A stretch of DNA of 54,030 bases, taken from the NCBI GenBank assembly GCA_937991435.1, contig CALKPY010000044.1, positions 1 to 54,030 on the forward strand, in the 5' to 3' direction. How positions within the stretch are numbered: the stretch's first letter is position 1; every line of letters starts with the position of its first letter. Position numbers and translations under genes: made by a program. The notes below the pieces were generated by a model. It worked only from the letters and a program-made list of their open reading frames with translations, was not told where the DNA came from and did not search any database. Shown here piece by piece: positions 8,277 through 17,008 of the stretch. This stretch comes from an uncultured Acidimicrobiales bacterium. Lineage in GTDB: Bacteria > Actinomycetota > Acidimicrobiia > Acidimicrobiales > UBA10347.

Positions 8277-9043
8277 CAACTGCTATGGCTGTTGCTCGGC
8301 ATCAGATGCGCATTTTGCGAAGCGATCCGATGTTTCTTGTATTGATGTTTCTGATGCCTCTCGCCCTGATGCCGATCATGAGGCGAGCGCTCGGGCTCAA
8401 TCTGCAGGCCGCAGGTTTCGCCAACGCCGACGGCGCCGAGCAAGTTGTTCCTGGCCAGATGGTGTTGTTCGGTTTCTTTGTCGCCGGTGGTGTGAGCTTT
8501 GCGTTGTTTCGTGAACATGGCTGGCGTACTTGGGACAGAATCCGCGCGTCAGCTGCGGCGCCGGCGGCGGTTCTCGCTGGCTTTTCGGGACCGTGGATCT
8601 TGATTCACATGCTGTACCAGGTGCTACTACTCGCAGCCGGAAGCATGTTCTTTGGCCTTCGGCTTAACGGTGGCAGCTTGCTTGGTCTCGCACTTGTCGT
8701 GGCGGGTTTTTCGTTTTGCACGGTGTCGATCGTGCTATTGGCAGCGGCCTCGTTTCGCACGGTGAACCAAGTACAGGCATTGGTGAACCTTGGAGCGATG
8801 GTTTTCGGCGGTTTGGGAGGCGCACTTGTGCCTATCGAACAGCTACCGGGCTGGGCGCGGGCGATTGCGCCTGTGACACCGCATTACTGGGCAATGAAGG
8901 CCCACCGCCGTCTCTTTCTTGAGTCGGCCGATTTTGGCGACGTTGTCGTGCCGGTGCTCGTGTTATTCGGATTCGGGCTCATGGCATCGGCTGTTGGTGT
9001 GTGGCGGTTCCGTGCCGATGAGACCAAGGAGTTCTTCGCCTAG
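8273..9043 (+). CDS. ABC-2 type permease subunit
   Basis: The 256-residue product has about six hydrophobic spans, starting with FLVLMFLMPLALMPIM after a basic N-terminal helix. The membrane order and the late segment PGWARAIAPVTPHYWAM fit ABC-2 permeases of the DrrB type. It starts inside the stop of the ATPase gene (ATGA) and would form the channel of that exporter. It is convergent with the CoA-transferase gene, eight bases away. Confidence 0.88.
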   Translation: MTTAMAVARHQMRILRSDPMFLVLMFLMPLALMPIMRRALGLNLQAAGFANADGAEQVVPGQMVLFGFFVAGGVSFALFREHGWRTWDRIRASAAAPAAVLAGFSGPWILIHMLYQVLLLAAGSMFFGLRLNGGSLLGLALVVAGFSFCTVSIVLLAAASFRTVNQVQALVNLGAMVFGGLGGALVPIEQLPGWARAIAPVTPHYWAMKAHRRLFLESADFGDVVVPVLVLFGFGLMASAVGVWRFRADETKEFFA

Positions 9044-9051
9044 GTGGCAGC

Positions 9052-10245
9052 TCAGGCAATAAGTCCTTGCTCACGAAGCGCCGCGATTTGTTCAACGGTT
9101 CGTCCGAGATCGGTGAGAATGCCATCGTTGTCGCCACCGCGAACTGAACCCGATTCGCGAATGGTGGCCGGCGTCTTCTCAAACCGCGCTGCGGGCCGAG
9201 GCTGCTGGACCGACCCAGCCAAAGGATGCTGCCAGGTCTGCAGCGTCTGGTTGTGCACCATCTGCTGGTCAGCGATCGCCTCGTCGGCATCAAGAATAGG
9301 CCCGCAAGGGACATCAGCGGCGACAAGCCGGTCGAGAGCTTCGGCCATGGTGAGCGAAGCAAATGCGTCGGCCAGTAACACGCCGAGTGCCGCAAAGTTG
9401 GCCTCGTTGGACACGGCCATCATCGTGGCAAAGCGTTCGTCGTCGCTCCATTCAGGGTGCCCAAGTGCCTTGTACAGGGCGGTGCGCATGGGGTCGCTGG
9501 CGACGAAGTAGACGATCTTGCCGTCGCGGCAATCGGTGAGGTTGTAGACCGACGAAAGCAGGAACCCTGGCGAAACGTCATCGTCGAGGAGTGTCTTGTC
9601 CATCATCCCGTCAGGCCAGAAGAAGTACATGCACGCATCGAGCATCGGAATTTCGACGTGTTGACCCTCGCCAGTGCGTTCTCGTACAAGCAGAGCGGCC
9701 GTAATCGCCTGCGCGCTCGTGAGCGCAGTGCTCTTGTCTGCGATCAGGTTTCGAATCAGGTCCGGAAATGGAATTTCGGGATTCAATTGGCGGCTGATCA
9801 TGCCGGTCAGCCCTTGAATCACGGGGTCGAGAACCGGACGGTCTGAGTAGGGGCCGTCGGGCCCGAAACCGCTGATCGTGCAATACACGACGTTTGGGTT
9901 AACGGCCTTTATCGACTCGTAGTCGAGACCGAGTCGTGCCATTGCCCCGGGCCGAAAATTCTGCAAGATCACGTCGGCTTCTCGACACACATCGAGAGCG
10001 ATTTCTCGCCCCTCGTCACTGCCGAGATTGAGGGCGAGTGACCGCTTCCCGCGATTGTTATTCAAATAGAACGCAGACAGTCCCCCCTTGGCAAAGGCCG
10101 GGAGACGCGTGACATCGCCGGGGCCGTAGAGAGGCTCGACCTTGATGACGTCAGCGCCCTGGTCGGATAACAACATGCTGGCCAGCGGACCCGAAACGAC
10201 CTGACTGAAGTCGATGATCTTGTAGCCATCCATCGGACCCGGCAT
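9052..10245 (-). CDS. class III CoA-transferase (CaiB/BaiF family)
   Basis: The 397-residue length and the opening GYKIIDFSQVVSGPLASMLLSDQGADVIKVEP are typical of the family, as are NRGKRSLALNL, a conserved Asp in the middle (MLDACMYF) that would form the acyl-aspartate intermediate, and DADEAIADQQMVH. Such enzymes move CoA between carboxylic acids (carnitine, formyl, bile acid, 2-methyl-branched acids). The exact acid is not clear. The ATG is preceded by AAGGGGG, a strong ribosome site six bases away. It appears to be a single-gene unit. Confidence 0.88.
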   Translation of the reverse strand: MPGPMDGYKIIDFSQVVSGPLASMLLSDQGADVIKVEPLYGPGDVTRLPAFAKGGLSAFYLNNNRGKRSLALNLGSDEGREIALDVCREADVILQNFRPGAMARLGLDYESIKAVNPNVVYCTISGFGPDGPYSDRPVLDPVIQGLTGMISRQLNPEIPFPDLIRNLIADKSTALTSAQAITAALLVRERTGEGQHVEIPMLDACMYFFWPDGMMDKTLLDDDVSPGFLLSSVYNLTDCRDGKIVYFVASDPMRTALYKALGHPEWSDDERFATMMAVSNEANFAALGVLLADAFASLTMAEALDRLVAADVPCGPILDADEAIADQQMVHNQTLQTWQHPLAGSVQQPRPAARFEKTPATIRESGSVRGGDNDGILTDLGRTVEQIAALREQGLIA

Positions 10246-10340
10246 TTGTTTCCCCCTTGAATCGTGCGATCACAGCGCGAGCTGCTATTCGAGTATCGCT
10301 CAGATCAGGTGGACAGAGCCAGTGCGCCCGCCGCTCAGGG

Positions 10341-11519
10341 TTACGTGTCTTCTTCTTCTTCTTCTTCCTCAGCGTCGACCGCCCCTGGGACACCCCAGCC
10401 AGGCGTTGGCGCTTCGTCGAGCAGCCTGGCGATGTGTGAAATGGCATCGCCGCGGTTGACGAGCGGGGCCTGTGAATGACCGATCACAAGGCCGTCGTAT
10501 TTCGATTTGACCTGGCCCTGAACCTTGCCGAAAGGGTCGAAGATGGTGGCAATTCGATCCCCGGATTGCACGAAGTCACCGAGCCGAGCATCGAGGTGAA
10601 CAATGCCGCTTTTCGATGCGCGACTCCACCACGTTTGGCGTGAGAACGCAGGGCTTGGGGCATCGGCTACGTCGACGTCAGTGACATTCATATGGTTGAG
10701 CGCCCGCAATACGCCAGCTGTCCCGTGAGCAATCGCCGCGGGATCGAATCGCGACGCCTCGCCGCCTTCGAACAGCAGCATGATCTTTCCAGCTTCGACC
10801 GCTGCTTGGCGCAACGAGCCGTCGCGCAGTCGGGCGTCGATCACGATCGGTGATCCGAATACCTGAGCGAGGGCAAGTGTGGGCTGGTGATCGATGTCGC
10901 ATCGCACCTGTGGCAAGTTGGTCCGCAAGTCTGAGCCGGTGTGAAGATCGATGCCGACATCGCTTCGGCTCACGACTTCAGCCATGAACAGATGCGCTAT
11001 GCGCGAGGCCAACGAGCCCCGAGCGGATCCAGGAAACGAACGGTTGAGGTCGCGGCGATCAGGCAGATAGCGGTCGTTGGTGTTGAACCCGTGCACGTTG
11101 ACGACCGGCGCAGCGATGATGGTGCCGTGCATCGACATGGCGTTGACAGCGTCGAGTACCTGCCGAATGATCTCGACGCCGCAGATCTCGTCACCGTGAA
11201 TCGCGGCGCTCAACCAAAGAACCGGCCCATCGTGTTTGCCGTGCACGACGATGAGCGGAAGCGCCACAGGGGTGCCGCTCATCAAATTGCCGATTGGCAG
11301 CTCGATGCGCATGCGTTTTCCAGCGGTGACCTTGTGGCCGGCCACCTCGAACGGTGCCCGAGCAGCAGCTCGTGGCGACTTCTTCGATGACGCCTTGCGG
11401 TTCGTTTGTGCTTTTTTGGGCGATGTCTTTTGGGGCGATGTCTTTTGGGTTGCAGGTCTCTTGGGAGTTGCGCCCTTCGATTGGGACGTCGTGCGAGATG
11501 AGGGTGAATTCGTAGCCAT
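10341..11519 (-). CDS. aspartoacylase/succinylglutamate desuccinylase-like zinc deacylase with charged tails
   Basis: The 392-residue product has a zinc carboxypeptidase-like core. Metal ligands are visible as HGDE (His108, Glu111) and DLHTG (His193), with DRRDLNRSFPG in between as in the AstE/AspA family. The first 55 residues are a Lys/Ala/Ser/Pro tail like histone H1 C-tails. The last residues are an encoded run of seven Glu followed by Asp-Thr. The gene lies 50 bases downstream of a RimK-type ligase gene on the same strand. RimK adds glutamates to a protein C-terminus, so a deacylase with its own poly-Glu end next to it is notable. Substrate unknown; a role in removing an added amino acid is inference. 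Confidence 0.8.
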   Translation of the reverse strand: MATNSPSSRTTSQSKGATPKRPATQKTSPQKTSPKKAQTNRKASSKKSPRAAARAPFEVAGHKVTAGKRMRIELPIGNLMSGTPVALPLIVVHGKHDGPVLWLSAAIHGDEICGVEIIRQVLDAVNAMSMHGTIIAAPVVNVHGFNTNDRYLPDRRDLNRSFPGSARGSLASRIAHLFMAEVVSRSDVGIDLHTGSDLRTNLPQVRCDIDHQPTLALAQVFGSPIVIDARLRDGSLRQAAVEAGKIMLLFEGGEASRFDPAAIAHGTAGVLRALNHMNVTDVDVADAPSPAFSRQTWWSRASKSGIVHLDARLGDFVQSGDRIATIFDPFGKVQGQVKSKYDGLVIGHSQAPLVNRGDAISHIARLLDEAPTPGWGVPGAVDAEEEEEEEDT

Positions 11520-11569
11520 AGCAGTCAGAGAATCGGTCGGGGACCAGCAGCGTAGAGAAGCTGAGACGG

Positions 11570-12757
11570 TCAGTCGGGGAGTGGGTCAGATGGAAGTTTT
11601 TCGACTCGGCGTCGCCGCGCCCGGCGCACCGGCGCAAGTGTTCGCATCGCGGCGAGCTTGCCAAAACAGAGCAGGCGATCGCCAGCATTGAGAACACGGT
11701 CTGGCTTAGGGTTGGGAGCGACACCGTCGCCGCCCTCGACAACGAGAACCGTGATGTCACGGTCACGTAGCCCGGACTCGCCAAGTGTTATTCCGTCGAT
11801 GGGGCTGCCCTCGTCGACATGTATCTCTGCTACCCCGTAGCCAGTCGCTTCGCCAAGTCGCTGGCGCACGTCGAGGTCAGGGAACGCAACGTTGGTAACG
11901 ATGTGGTCCATGATTGCTCCGGCCACATCGAGACCGGTGGCTTGTTCGATGCCCTGCAGCCCTGGCGTTGAGTTGACTTCCATTACGAGGGGGCCGTCAT
12001 CGCTTTCGAGCATGTCTACGCCGGCGACGGTCAGACCCAGGGTTTGGGCTGAACGCAATGCAACCTCGCGTAGCTCGGGTGAGAGTTCGACAGCCTCGGT
12101 GGTTCCGCCGCGGTGCACGTTGGAGCGAAACTCATCGCCGGCCGCACTTCGGCGCATGGCGGCAACGACGCGGTCGCCGACGACGAGTGCTCGAATATCG
12201 CTGCCGCGACTCTCGCTAACAAAGCGTTGAATCAGAACGTTCTGATTGCTGGCCTGCAGCGTTTCGATTACGGCCTCGGCAACTTTGAGGTCGGGGGCAA
12301 GGATTACTCCGATGCCTTGTGTGCCCTCGAGCGTCTTAATGATTACGGGCGCTCCGCCGACTCGGCTGATCGCAGGGCGAATATCGGTGCGTTCACGAAC
12401 AAAGGTGGTTGCCGGTATGTCGATTTCGTGGCGAGACAGTATCTGCATTGATCGCAACTTGTCGCGGCTATTGGCGATGCCGTCAGCAGTGTTGGGCGTG
12501 TATGCCTGCATTGCTTGGAACTGGCGCACAACAGACAGTCCGTAGAATGTGATCGACGCTCCGATTCTCGGCAAGATGGCATCGATGCCGGTGGTGTCGC
12601 GCCCGCGATAGGTGATCGCTGGATCGTCGCGACTCAGATCGATCGCGAACCGAAGCGTGTCATAGACCCCGACGTCGACATCTCGGTCCAGCGCCGCGGC
12701 GCGCAACCGCTGCGTGCTGTAGCTCCGAGGAGCGCGCGACAAAATGCCCAGCTTCAC
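11570..12757 (-). CDS. RimK-type ATP-grasp amino-acid ligase fused to an RCK_C domain
   Basis: The 395-residue product begins GILSRAPRSYSTQRL. Residues 1-285 match RimK: PRIGASITFYG, SRDKLRSMQILSRHEI, the ATP-grasp lysine in VIIKTLEGTQGIGV, and the Mg-binding end PLVMEVNSTPGLQGIE. RimK ligases add glutamate to ribosomal protein S6 or make related amide bonds. Residues about 300-372 form a second domain (GYGVAEIHVDEGSPIDG, LRDRDITVLVVEGG, VLNAGDRLLCFG) that fits an RCK_C/TrkA_C regulatory domain, known to bind nucleotides or c-di-AMP in ion channels. The start is GTG 12757. It is upstream of the deacylase gene and probably co-transcribed. Confidence 0.82.
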   Translation of the reverse strand: MKLGILSRAPRSYSTQRLRAAALDRDVDVGVYDTLRFAIDLSRDDPAITYRGRDTTGIDAILPRIGASITFYGLSVVRQFQAMQAYTPNTADGIANSRDKLRSMQILSRHEIDIPATTFVRERTDIRPAISRVGGAPVIIKTLEGTQGIGVILAPDLKVAEAVIETLQASNQNVLIQRFVSESRGSDIRALVVGDRVVAAMRRSAAGDEFRSNVHRGGTTEAVELSPELREVALRSAQTLGLTVAGVDMLESDDGPLVMEVNSTPGLQGIEQATGLDVAGAIMDHIVTNVAFPDLDVRQRLGEATGYGVAEIHVDEGSPIDGITLGESGLRDRDITVLVVEGGDGVAPNPKPDRVLNAGDRLLCFGKLAAMRTLAPVRRARRRRVEKLPSDPLPD

Positions 12758-12931
12758 GCTCTTATGGTGCCCTGATCAGATAGACACCGCACAGGTCTTC
12801 GGCGATAGCCGCAGAATTGAAGAATTGTTGTAGCGCGATGAATCGGCTCAGGCCTTTACTAGGTGATGGTTCCGATTCTTGTTCCTACCGCTCCCCACAG
12901 GTCCGCTCAGGGCAGGCGGGTAGGGCGGTGC

Positions 12932-13858
12932 ATGGCCAGTCGCGCCGTACTAGCCGCCGTGATCTTGTGGTTACTGGTGCTCAGCGCCTGTGGGGCGTCG
13001 TCGACTCAAGACTCGGAATTGCCCGAATCGACTCGCGAGTTGCGCGACGAGCTGGACAAACGTGTCAGTGCGGAAATGAAAGGAGAAGAAGCAGTCGCCG
13101 CGTGCATGGCGCGAGAGGGGTTCACGTACACGCCGTTCACTGAGCCGGATTTCGCCTCGTTCCTTCCTGGCGATGGTGCGAAGGAGCGACCTTCGACGCG
13201 CGAGCAGGTTGAGAACGCCGGCTTCGGCGTTACCCACCTGATGCGGGCCCTTGATTTGTATGAGTTGGAGTGGTCCGCAGCGAACCCGAACGATGAGGTG
13301 TACAACGAGCTGTCGGCATCAGAGCGCGAGGCCTATCTCGTTGCACTTTGGGGCCGTGACCACCAAAACCTTGACCTGACGGCGAAGACTGAAGGCTGCT
13401 CCAGCGAGCGGGTGCAACAAGACGACGTCATCGAAGGAATCGAATTGCTTCTTCGAGACCTCGAAGCCGAAGCTCAGATTCGGTTCGAGGCAGACCCTCG
13501 GATCATCGAACTCAATGCCCTTTGGGTCAGGTGCATGGGCGAGGCTGGGTACGAGGTCGTCGATCGCACGACGCCGCTTCATCTCGTTACAGCCAAACTT
13601 ATCGAAGCAGGAGCGATTCAGGCGGGAGGCTTCGGTGGCGAAGGTGCGATCCAGCCGGTGCGCCCGCAAGATCCTGAGGCTCAACGAGCGGTTGAGGAGG
13701 CCTTCGACACGGTCTTTCTATTCGAACAAAAGATGGCGATGACATCGTTTGACTGCGAAGCAGGCACCAACGCGGAGTACGACCTTATTCGAGACAACTA
13801 CAGCCGCGAGGTGGTGACCGAAAGCAACGACGAACTGGTCGAGATCCTCGGCCGCTAG
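12932..13858 (+). CDS. lipoprotein of unknown function
   Basis: The 308-residue product opens with a lipoprotein signal: ASRAVLAAVILWLLVLSAC, with the lipobox cysteine at 20. The mature part is acidic and predicted mostly helical, with scattered cysteines (MAREGF after AACMAREG, TEGCSSERV, VRCMGEAG, SFDCEAG) that could form pairs outside the membrane. I do not recognise a family; similar large acidic lipoproteins with a CM-x-E-G pattern are common in actinomycetes. The frame is open from 12863, but the ATG at 12932 places the signal peptide correctly; a TAGGGC box lies five bases ahead of it. Confidence 0.72.
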   Translation: MASRAVLAAVILWLLVLSACGASSTQDSELPESTRELRDELDKRVSAEMKGEEAVAACMAREGFTYTPFTEPDFASFLPGDGAKERPSTREQVENAGFGVTHLMRALDLYELEWSAANPNDEVYNELSASEREAYLVALWGRDHQNLDLTAKTEGCSSERVQQDDVIEGIELLLRDLEAEAQIRFEADPRIIELNALWVRCMGEAGYEVVDRTTPLHLVTAKLIEAGAIQAGGFGGEGAIQPVRPQDPEAQRAVEEAFDTVFLFEQKMAMTSFDCEAGTNAEYDLIRDNYSREVVTESNDELVEILGR

Positions 13859-13966
13859 CCCACGCCGCGATACAGCGTGTGCGTATCGGGCAATCGGTCA
13901 GCAGGTCGAGCTGCCCGATGTTCGCATAGGCGTCGCCCGCGCCACCGACCGATCAGGGGCATCGTG

Positions 13967-14251
13967 CTACGCCTCGATGGTGATTGCCGAGTAGAAGGCC
14001 AGGTAGTCCTTGATCTCGGCGGCCTTATCGAGCGGATCGGGGTAGTACCAAGCGGCTGCTTCGGCTGATTCGCCATCGACTGTGACGGTCAGATAGTTGG
14101 CCGTACCTTTCCAGCCGCAGACGCTGGTGCGGTCATGGTCGGCGAAGAACCTGCGTTGCACAGAGTCGGGAGGAAAGTAGTGATTTCCTTCGACGATAAT
14201 TGTCGCTTCGCTCTCCGCGATGACCGTGCCGTTGAATCGTGCCTGTGCCAT
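13967..14251 (-). CDS. DUF427 family protein
   Basis: The 94-residue product matches DUF427: ARFNGTVIAESE at the start, EGNHYFPP, the central TSVCGWKGTANYLTV with its Cys-x-Trp-Lys-Gly core, and AAWYYPDPL...IKDYLAFY near the end. The function of the family is not established. It begins six bases after the stop of the LLM oxidoreductase gene on the same strand, so the two are probably one operon. The open frame runs further upstream, but homology starts at this ATG. Confidence 0.85.
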   Translation of the reverse strand: MAQARFNGTVIAESEATIIVEGNHYFPPDSVQRRFFADHDRTSVCGWKGTANYLTVTVDGESAEAAAWYYPDPLDKAAEIKDYLAFYSAITIEA

Positions 14252-14256
14252 ATCGC

Positions 14257-15255
14257 TCACCGTAGACCGAACACCTCCGCGAGTAGCTCGTGGCTGCGAA
14301 CTCTGGCCTGGTGATCGTGAGTGATCGTCACGAGAAGTACCTCTTCGGCGCCGAACCCTTCGGCGAGCTCTTCGAGAGATGCTTTGACTGTTTGTGGTTC
14401 GCCATGAAGCAGCGGCTTCTTTGGGCGGGCACTCACATGTGGTGGGCTGCGCACGATTGGAGCGTGGCCGGGTTCGGTCGGTTTGGGAATCTTGCCTTGC
14501 AGGCCCTGCTCGCGCCATTCCTGCACGCTTGAGGCGAGCCGAGCGGCCTCGTCGCTCGTGTCGGCGCAGATTGCTGTCGTTGCCAACATGACGACTGGTT
14601 CGGGCCATTGCGGCGATGGGCGGTAGTTCTCGCGATACGCGTCGACGGTCGACCTGCCGTCGGATTGTGCGATGAAGTGCGCCCACACCAGTGGAAGCCC
14701 AAGATGTGCGGCGATGCCAGCGCTGCCCTGGCTCGAGGCCAGTAACCACAGAGGCGGGGCGTCGTCGGTTGTCGGGGTCGCCCGCACCGACGCGAACGGC
14801 CCTGCCGGGTCGGGGCGATCATTGAAGAATGCCTCGATTTCAACCACCTGGGCCGGGTAGTGGTCTGCCGACAGCGCGCCTGGCCCCTTGGCAAGAGCTG
14901 CGGCGGTGATCTGGTCGGAACCGGGCGCGCGTCCAAGTCCAAGGTCGATGCGGCCGGGGAACAGTGCATGCAACATGCGGAACTGTTCGGCAACCTTATA
15001 TGCGCTGTAGTGGGTGAGCATGACGCCACCCGAACCCACTCTGATTGTTTCGGTGGCCGCTGCGATGCGGCCGATCAGTATTTCGGGTGCGGAACCAGCG
15101 AGAGCCTGGCTGCTGTGGTGCTCTGCGACCCAATAGCGGTGGAAACCAAATGCCTCGCACCTTCGCGCGAGGTCAATGCTGTTGTTCAGGGCATCGGTTG
15201 CGGTGAACCCTGCGGGAATCGGCGACTGGTCGACGACTCCGAGATGTCGGATCAT
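14257..15255 (-). CDS. LLM-class flavin-dependent oxidoreductase (group 1)
   Basis: The 332-residue product begins IRHLGVVDQSPIPAGFTATDAL and keeps the luciferase-like pattern: YWVAEHHSSQALAGSAPEI, RVGSGGVMLTHYSAYKVAEQF, FPGRIDLGLGRAPGSD and PPLWLLASS. This is the TIGR03558-like group related to bacterial luciferase alpha chains. It may use FMN or F420; the sequence alone does not decide. I use the ATG at 15255 because TACGCT lies seven bases ahead of it, fitting a leaderless transcript. A longer frame to 15306 adds 17 unlikely residues. DUF427 follows directly. Confidence 0.87.
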   Translation of the reverse strand: MIRHLGVVDQSPIPAGFTATDALNNSIDLARRCEAFGFHRYWVAEHHSSQALAGSAPEILIGRIAAATETIRVGSGGVMLTHYSAYKVAEQFRMLHALFPGRIDLGLGRAPGSDQITAAALAKGPGALSADHYPAQVVEIEAFFNDRPDPAGPFASVRATPTTDDAPPLWLLASSQGSAGIAAHLGLPLVWAHFIAQSDGRSTVDAYRENYRPSPQWPEPVVMLATTAICADTSDEAARLASSVQEWREQGLQGKIPKPTEPGHAPIVRSPPHVSARPKKPLLHGEPQTVKASLEELAEGFGAEEVLLVTITHDHQARVRSHELLAEVFGLR

Positions 15256-15262
15256 GCTGCGA

Positions 15263-15268
15263 AGCGTA
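15263..15268 (-). promoter_or_regulatory. -10 box of a leaderless transcript (LLM oxidoreductase)
   Basis: TACGCT on the minus strand, seven bases upstream of ATG 15255, with no ribosome site between them. It is one of nine TANNNT boxes in this window at 5-7 bases from a start codon. Confidence 0.55.
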
Positions 15269-15360
15269 GTTCCGGGTTCGTGATCACAGCTCAGGCGCGT
15301 CTGCACCCGATGGGCGGACTAGGTTTCGTTGATGCGTGACGTACTGATTGGAGCTGTGGC

Positions 15361-15717
15361 ATGAACGTGGTGGCATGGATCGTTGGCTCGATCGCTGTTG
15401 TCGGCTTTGCCGCCGCCGGCCTTATGAAGATCGTGGGAGTTGATCCCGATGGCACCCGTTTTCGTCTCGGTTACCGCCGTAGCGAGTGGCGCGCGATCGG
15501 CGGTGCCGAAATCGTTGGAGCAACCGGCATGGTCGTTGGCCTGGTGTCGCGCCAGCTTGAATGGATCGGGTTGGCGTCGGCGGTGGCCTTGATGGCGCTC
15601 ATGGTCGGCGCATTGTTGGCGCACGCCCGTGTCGAAGACGAGACACCTAAAATTGTTCCTGCCGTGGTGATGGTGTTCGTGCTGGCGCTCTTCGCAATCT
15701 TCATCGCGATTCGCTAA
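15361..15717 (+). CDS. DoxX-like small membrane protein
   Basis: The 118-residue product has four hydrophobic segments. The first contains GFAAAGLMKIVG, and GGAEIVGATGMVVGL follows, both typical of DoxX-like proteins. The function is unclear; relatives are linked to oxidative stress or quinone chemistry. GGAG seven bases ahead of the ATG is a reasonable ribosome site, and a TAGGTT box near 15320 could be the promoter. It is divergent from the LLM gene. Confidence 0.75.
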   Translation: MNVVAWIVGSIAVVGFAAAGLMKIVGVDPDGTRFRLGYRRSEWRAIGGAEIVGATGMVVGLVSRQLEWIGLASAVALMALMVGALLAHARVEDETPKIVPAVVMVFVLALFAIFIAIR

Positions 15718-15739
15718 TACCAAGACACCAGTCGCTGAT

Positions 15740-16465
15740 TTAGAGCTTCAAGGCCTGCGTTGCCGCGTTGACACCGTCGACGTACGCCCGGCGCTGTGCG
15801 TCTGACAGCGGCGCATATGCAGCGGCGTTCAAGACGTTGGTCTGCAGGTCGATCGCATCAAGTTGAACTTGTGCGCCCGGTGGAATCTCGATGCCGTTCC
15901 ATCCAAAGGTGTCGATGTCGGCGGGTCGACGCAGTGCGTGGGCGACACCCGGGTGCAGACCTGCGGCGACGATGGCGGCGAGATGTTGGCTTCCTCGTAA
16001 TTCGCGATGAACGATGAACAACTGCATGGCGCGACCCGCAACGTCATCAGGAAGGGGTTCGGCGGCATAGCCCGCGTACAGCGCCAGCGCGCTGGGGTCG
16101 ACCGTCGCGATCACTGCTTCGGCGGCTTCGCAAAACGCTTCGAGTTCGGCCACGTCTTGCAACTTGGCGCGGCCGATGTCGGCATTGCACTGCAAATGTC
16201 GGGTCGATGCCTGCCGTGGAGCGACGGTGTCACGGGCGGAGTTCCACATCTTGGCGATCACATCGCCGTGGAAGTAGCCAAACGCACTTTGCACCACTGG
16301 TGCCTCGACATCGCCGAGCACCCCGCCTCGGCCAAGCACGTACCACCGGAAACCGTCAAGGCCGAGTTCCTTGCCCACCGCAAGCGTGTCGGGATGGAAG
16401 TAGTAAACCGCGCCAAGCGAGTTCATTGGCAACGAAGTTTCGGCAACGAGTTGCTCAGGGGTCAT
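15740..16465 (-). CDS. SCO6745 family protein
   Basis: The 241-residue product has the pattern of the actinobacterial SCO6745 family: an early FHPDTLAVGKELGLDGFRWYVLGRGGVLGD, repeated Ala-rich helices, HRELRGSQHLAAIVAAGL, and FGWNGIEIP with DALRRPADIDTFGW before it. The family is sometimes found by F420 genes, but no function is established. Its start overlaps the stop of the nitroreductase-type gene by four bases (ATGA), so the pair is translated together. Confidence 0.72.
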   Translation of the reverse strand: MTPEQLVAETSLPMNSLGAVYYFHPDTLAVGKELGLDGFRWYVLGRGGVLGDVEAPVVQSAFGYFHGDVIAKMWNSARDTVAPRQASTRHLQCNADIGRAKLQDVAELEAFCEAAEAVIATVDPSALALYAGYAAEPLPDDVAGRAMQLFIVHRELRGSQHLAAIVAAGLHPGVAHALRRPADIDTFGWNGIEIPPGAQVQLDAIDLQTNVLNAAAYAPLSDAQRRAYVDGVNAATQALKL

Positions 16466-16917
16466 TGGTCGGTGCGCTCCGCGACGAAGACGGGAATTTC
16501 ACGGTCGGTCGCAGCCATATATTCGGCATAGGGAGGGAACGCAGCGACGCTGCGATTCCACCACTCGGCGCGCTCATCGCCGCTGACGAGTCGCGCCGTG
16601 GCGTTGAACGGCTGTGGGCCGTCTTGCACCTGCACTGCGGCGTTGGCAATCAGGTTGTGGTACCAACCCGGGTGAGCCGGTGCGCCACCTTTCGAGGCGA
16701 TGAGTGCATAGGCGCCCTCATGCTCAACACGCATCAGCGGCACTTTGCGCAATAGACCTGACTTGTGCCCAAGCGTGGCCATGATGATGATCGGCAAGCC
16801 GGTGTCGCGAAGCGTGGCCCCCTCGGCGCCGCCGGTCGATTCATACAGCTCGACCTGATCGGCGACCCAGCTCCATGTGCTCGCTCCGTACTCGGCGTTG
16901 GTATTCAAAGCATCCAT
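16462..16917 (-). CDS. deazaflavin (F420)-dependent nitroreductase family protein
   Basis: The 151-residue product matches the DUF385/Ddn family: GLPIIIMATLGHKSGLLRKVPLMRVEHEG, then SKGGAPAHPGWYHNLIAN, then EYMAATDREIPVFVAER. Members are split-barrel proteins that bind F420 or FMN. The ATG at 16917 is chosen because a TACCCT box sits six bases ahead, consistent with a leaderless transcript; the open frame to 17115 runs into the purL promoter region. It is followed by an SCO6745-type gene with an ATGA overlap. Confidence 0.83.
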   Translation of the reverse strand: MDALNTNAEYGASTWSWVADQVELYESTGGAEGATLRDTGLPIIIMATLGHKSGLLRKVPLMRVEHEGAYALIASKGGAPAHPGWYHNLIANAAVQVQDGPQPFNATARLVSGDERAEWWNRSVAAFPPYAEYMAATDREIPVFVAERTDQ

Positions 16918-16923
16918 GGCCTC

Positions 16924-16929
16924 AGGGTA
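16924..16929 (-). promoter_or_regulatory. -10 box of a leaderless transcript (nitroreductase-type gene)
   Basis: TACCCT on the minus strand, six bases ahead of ATG 16917. It faces the purL -10 box across 66 bases, so the two promoters are divergent and tightly packed. Confidence 0.5.
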
Positions 16930-16995
16930 CGGGTCGCGGTGAACCCGGCCCCAACGGTGCGCGAGACAGTGCCAGCCTCGCGCTGCGCGTGCGCC

Positions 16996-17001
16996 TAAGG
17001 T
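16996..17001 (+). promoter_or_regulatory. -10 box of a leaderless transcript (purL)
   Basis: TAAGGT lies seven bases ahead of the GTG start of purL at 17009, with no ribosome site. No clear -35 element is visible, and no PurR-like palindrome is seen nearby. Confidence 0.55.
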
Positions 17002-17008
17002 CACGCAT

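Noticed and set aside
13889-13925. Inverted pair ATCGGGCA / TGCCCGAT between the lipoprotein and DUF427 genes as a terminator
   Set aside because: The loop is about 19 bases and no T-run follows on either strand.
13967-14749. 260-codon version of the DUF427 gene
   Set aside because: The extra N-terminus overlaps the LLM gene out of frame; homology begins only at ATG 14251.
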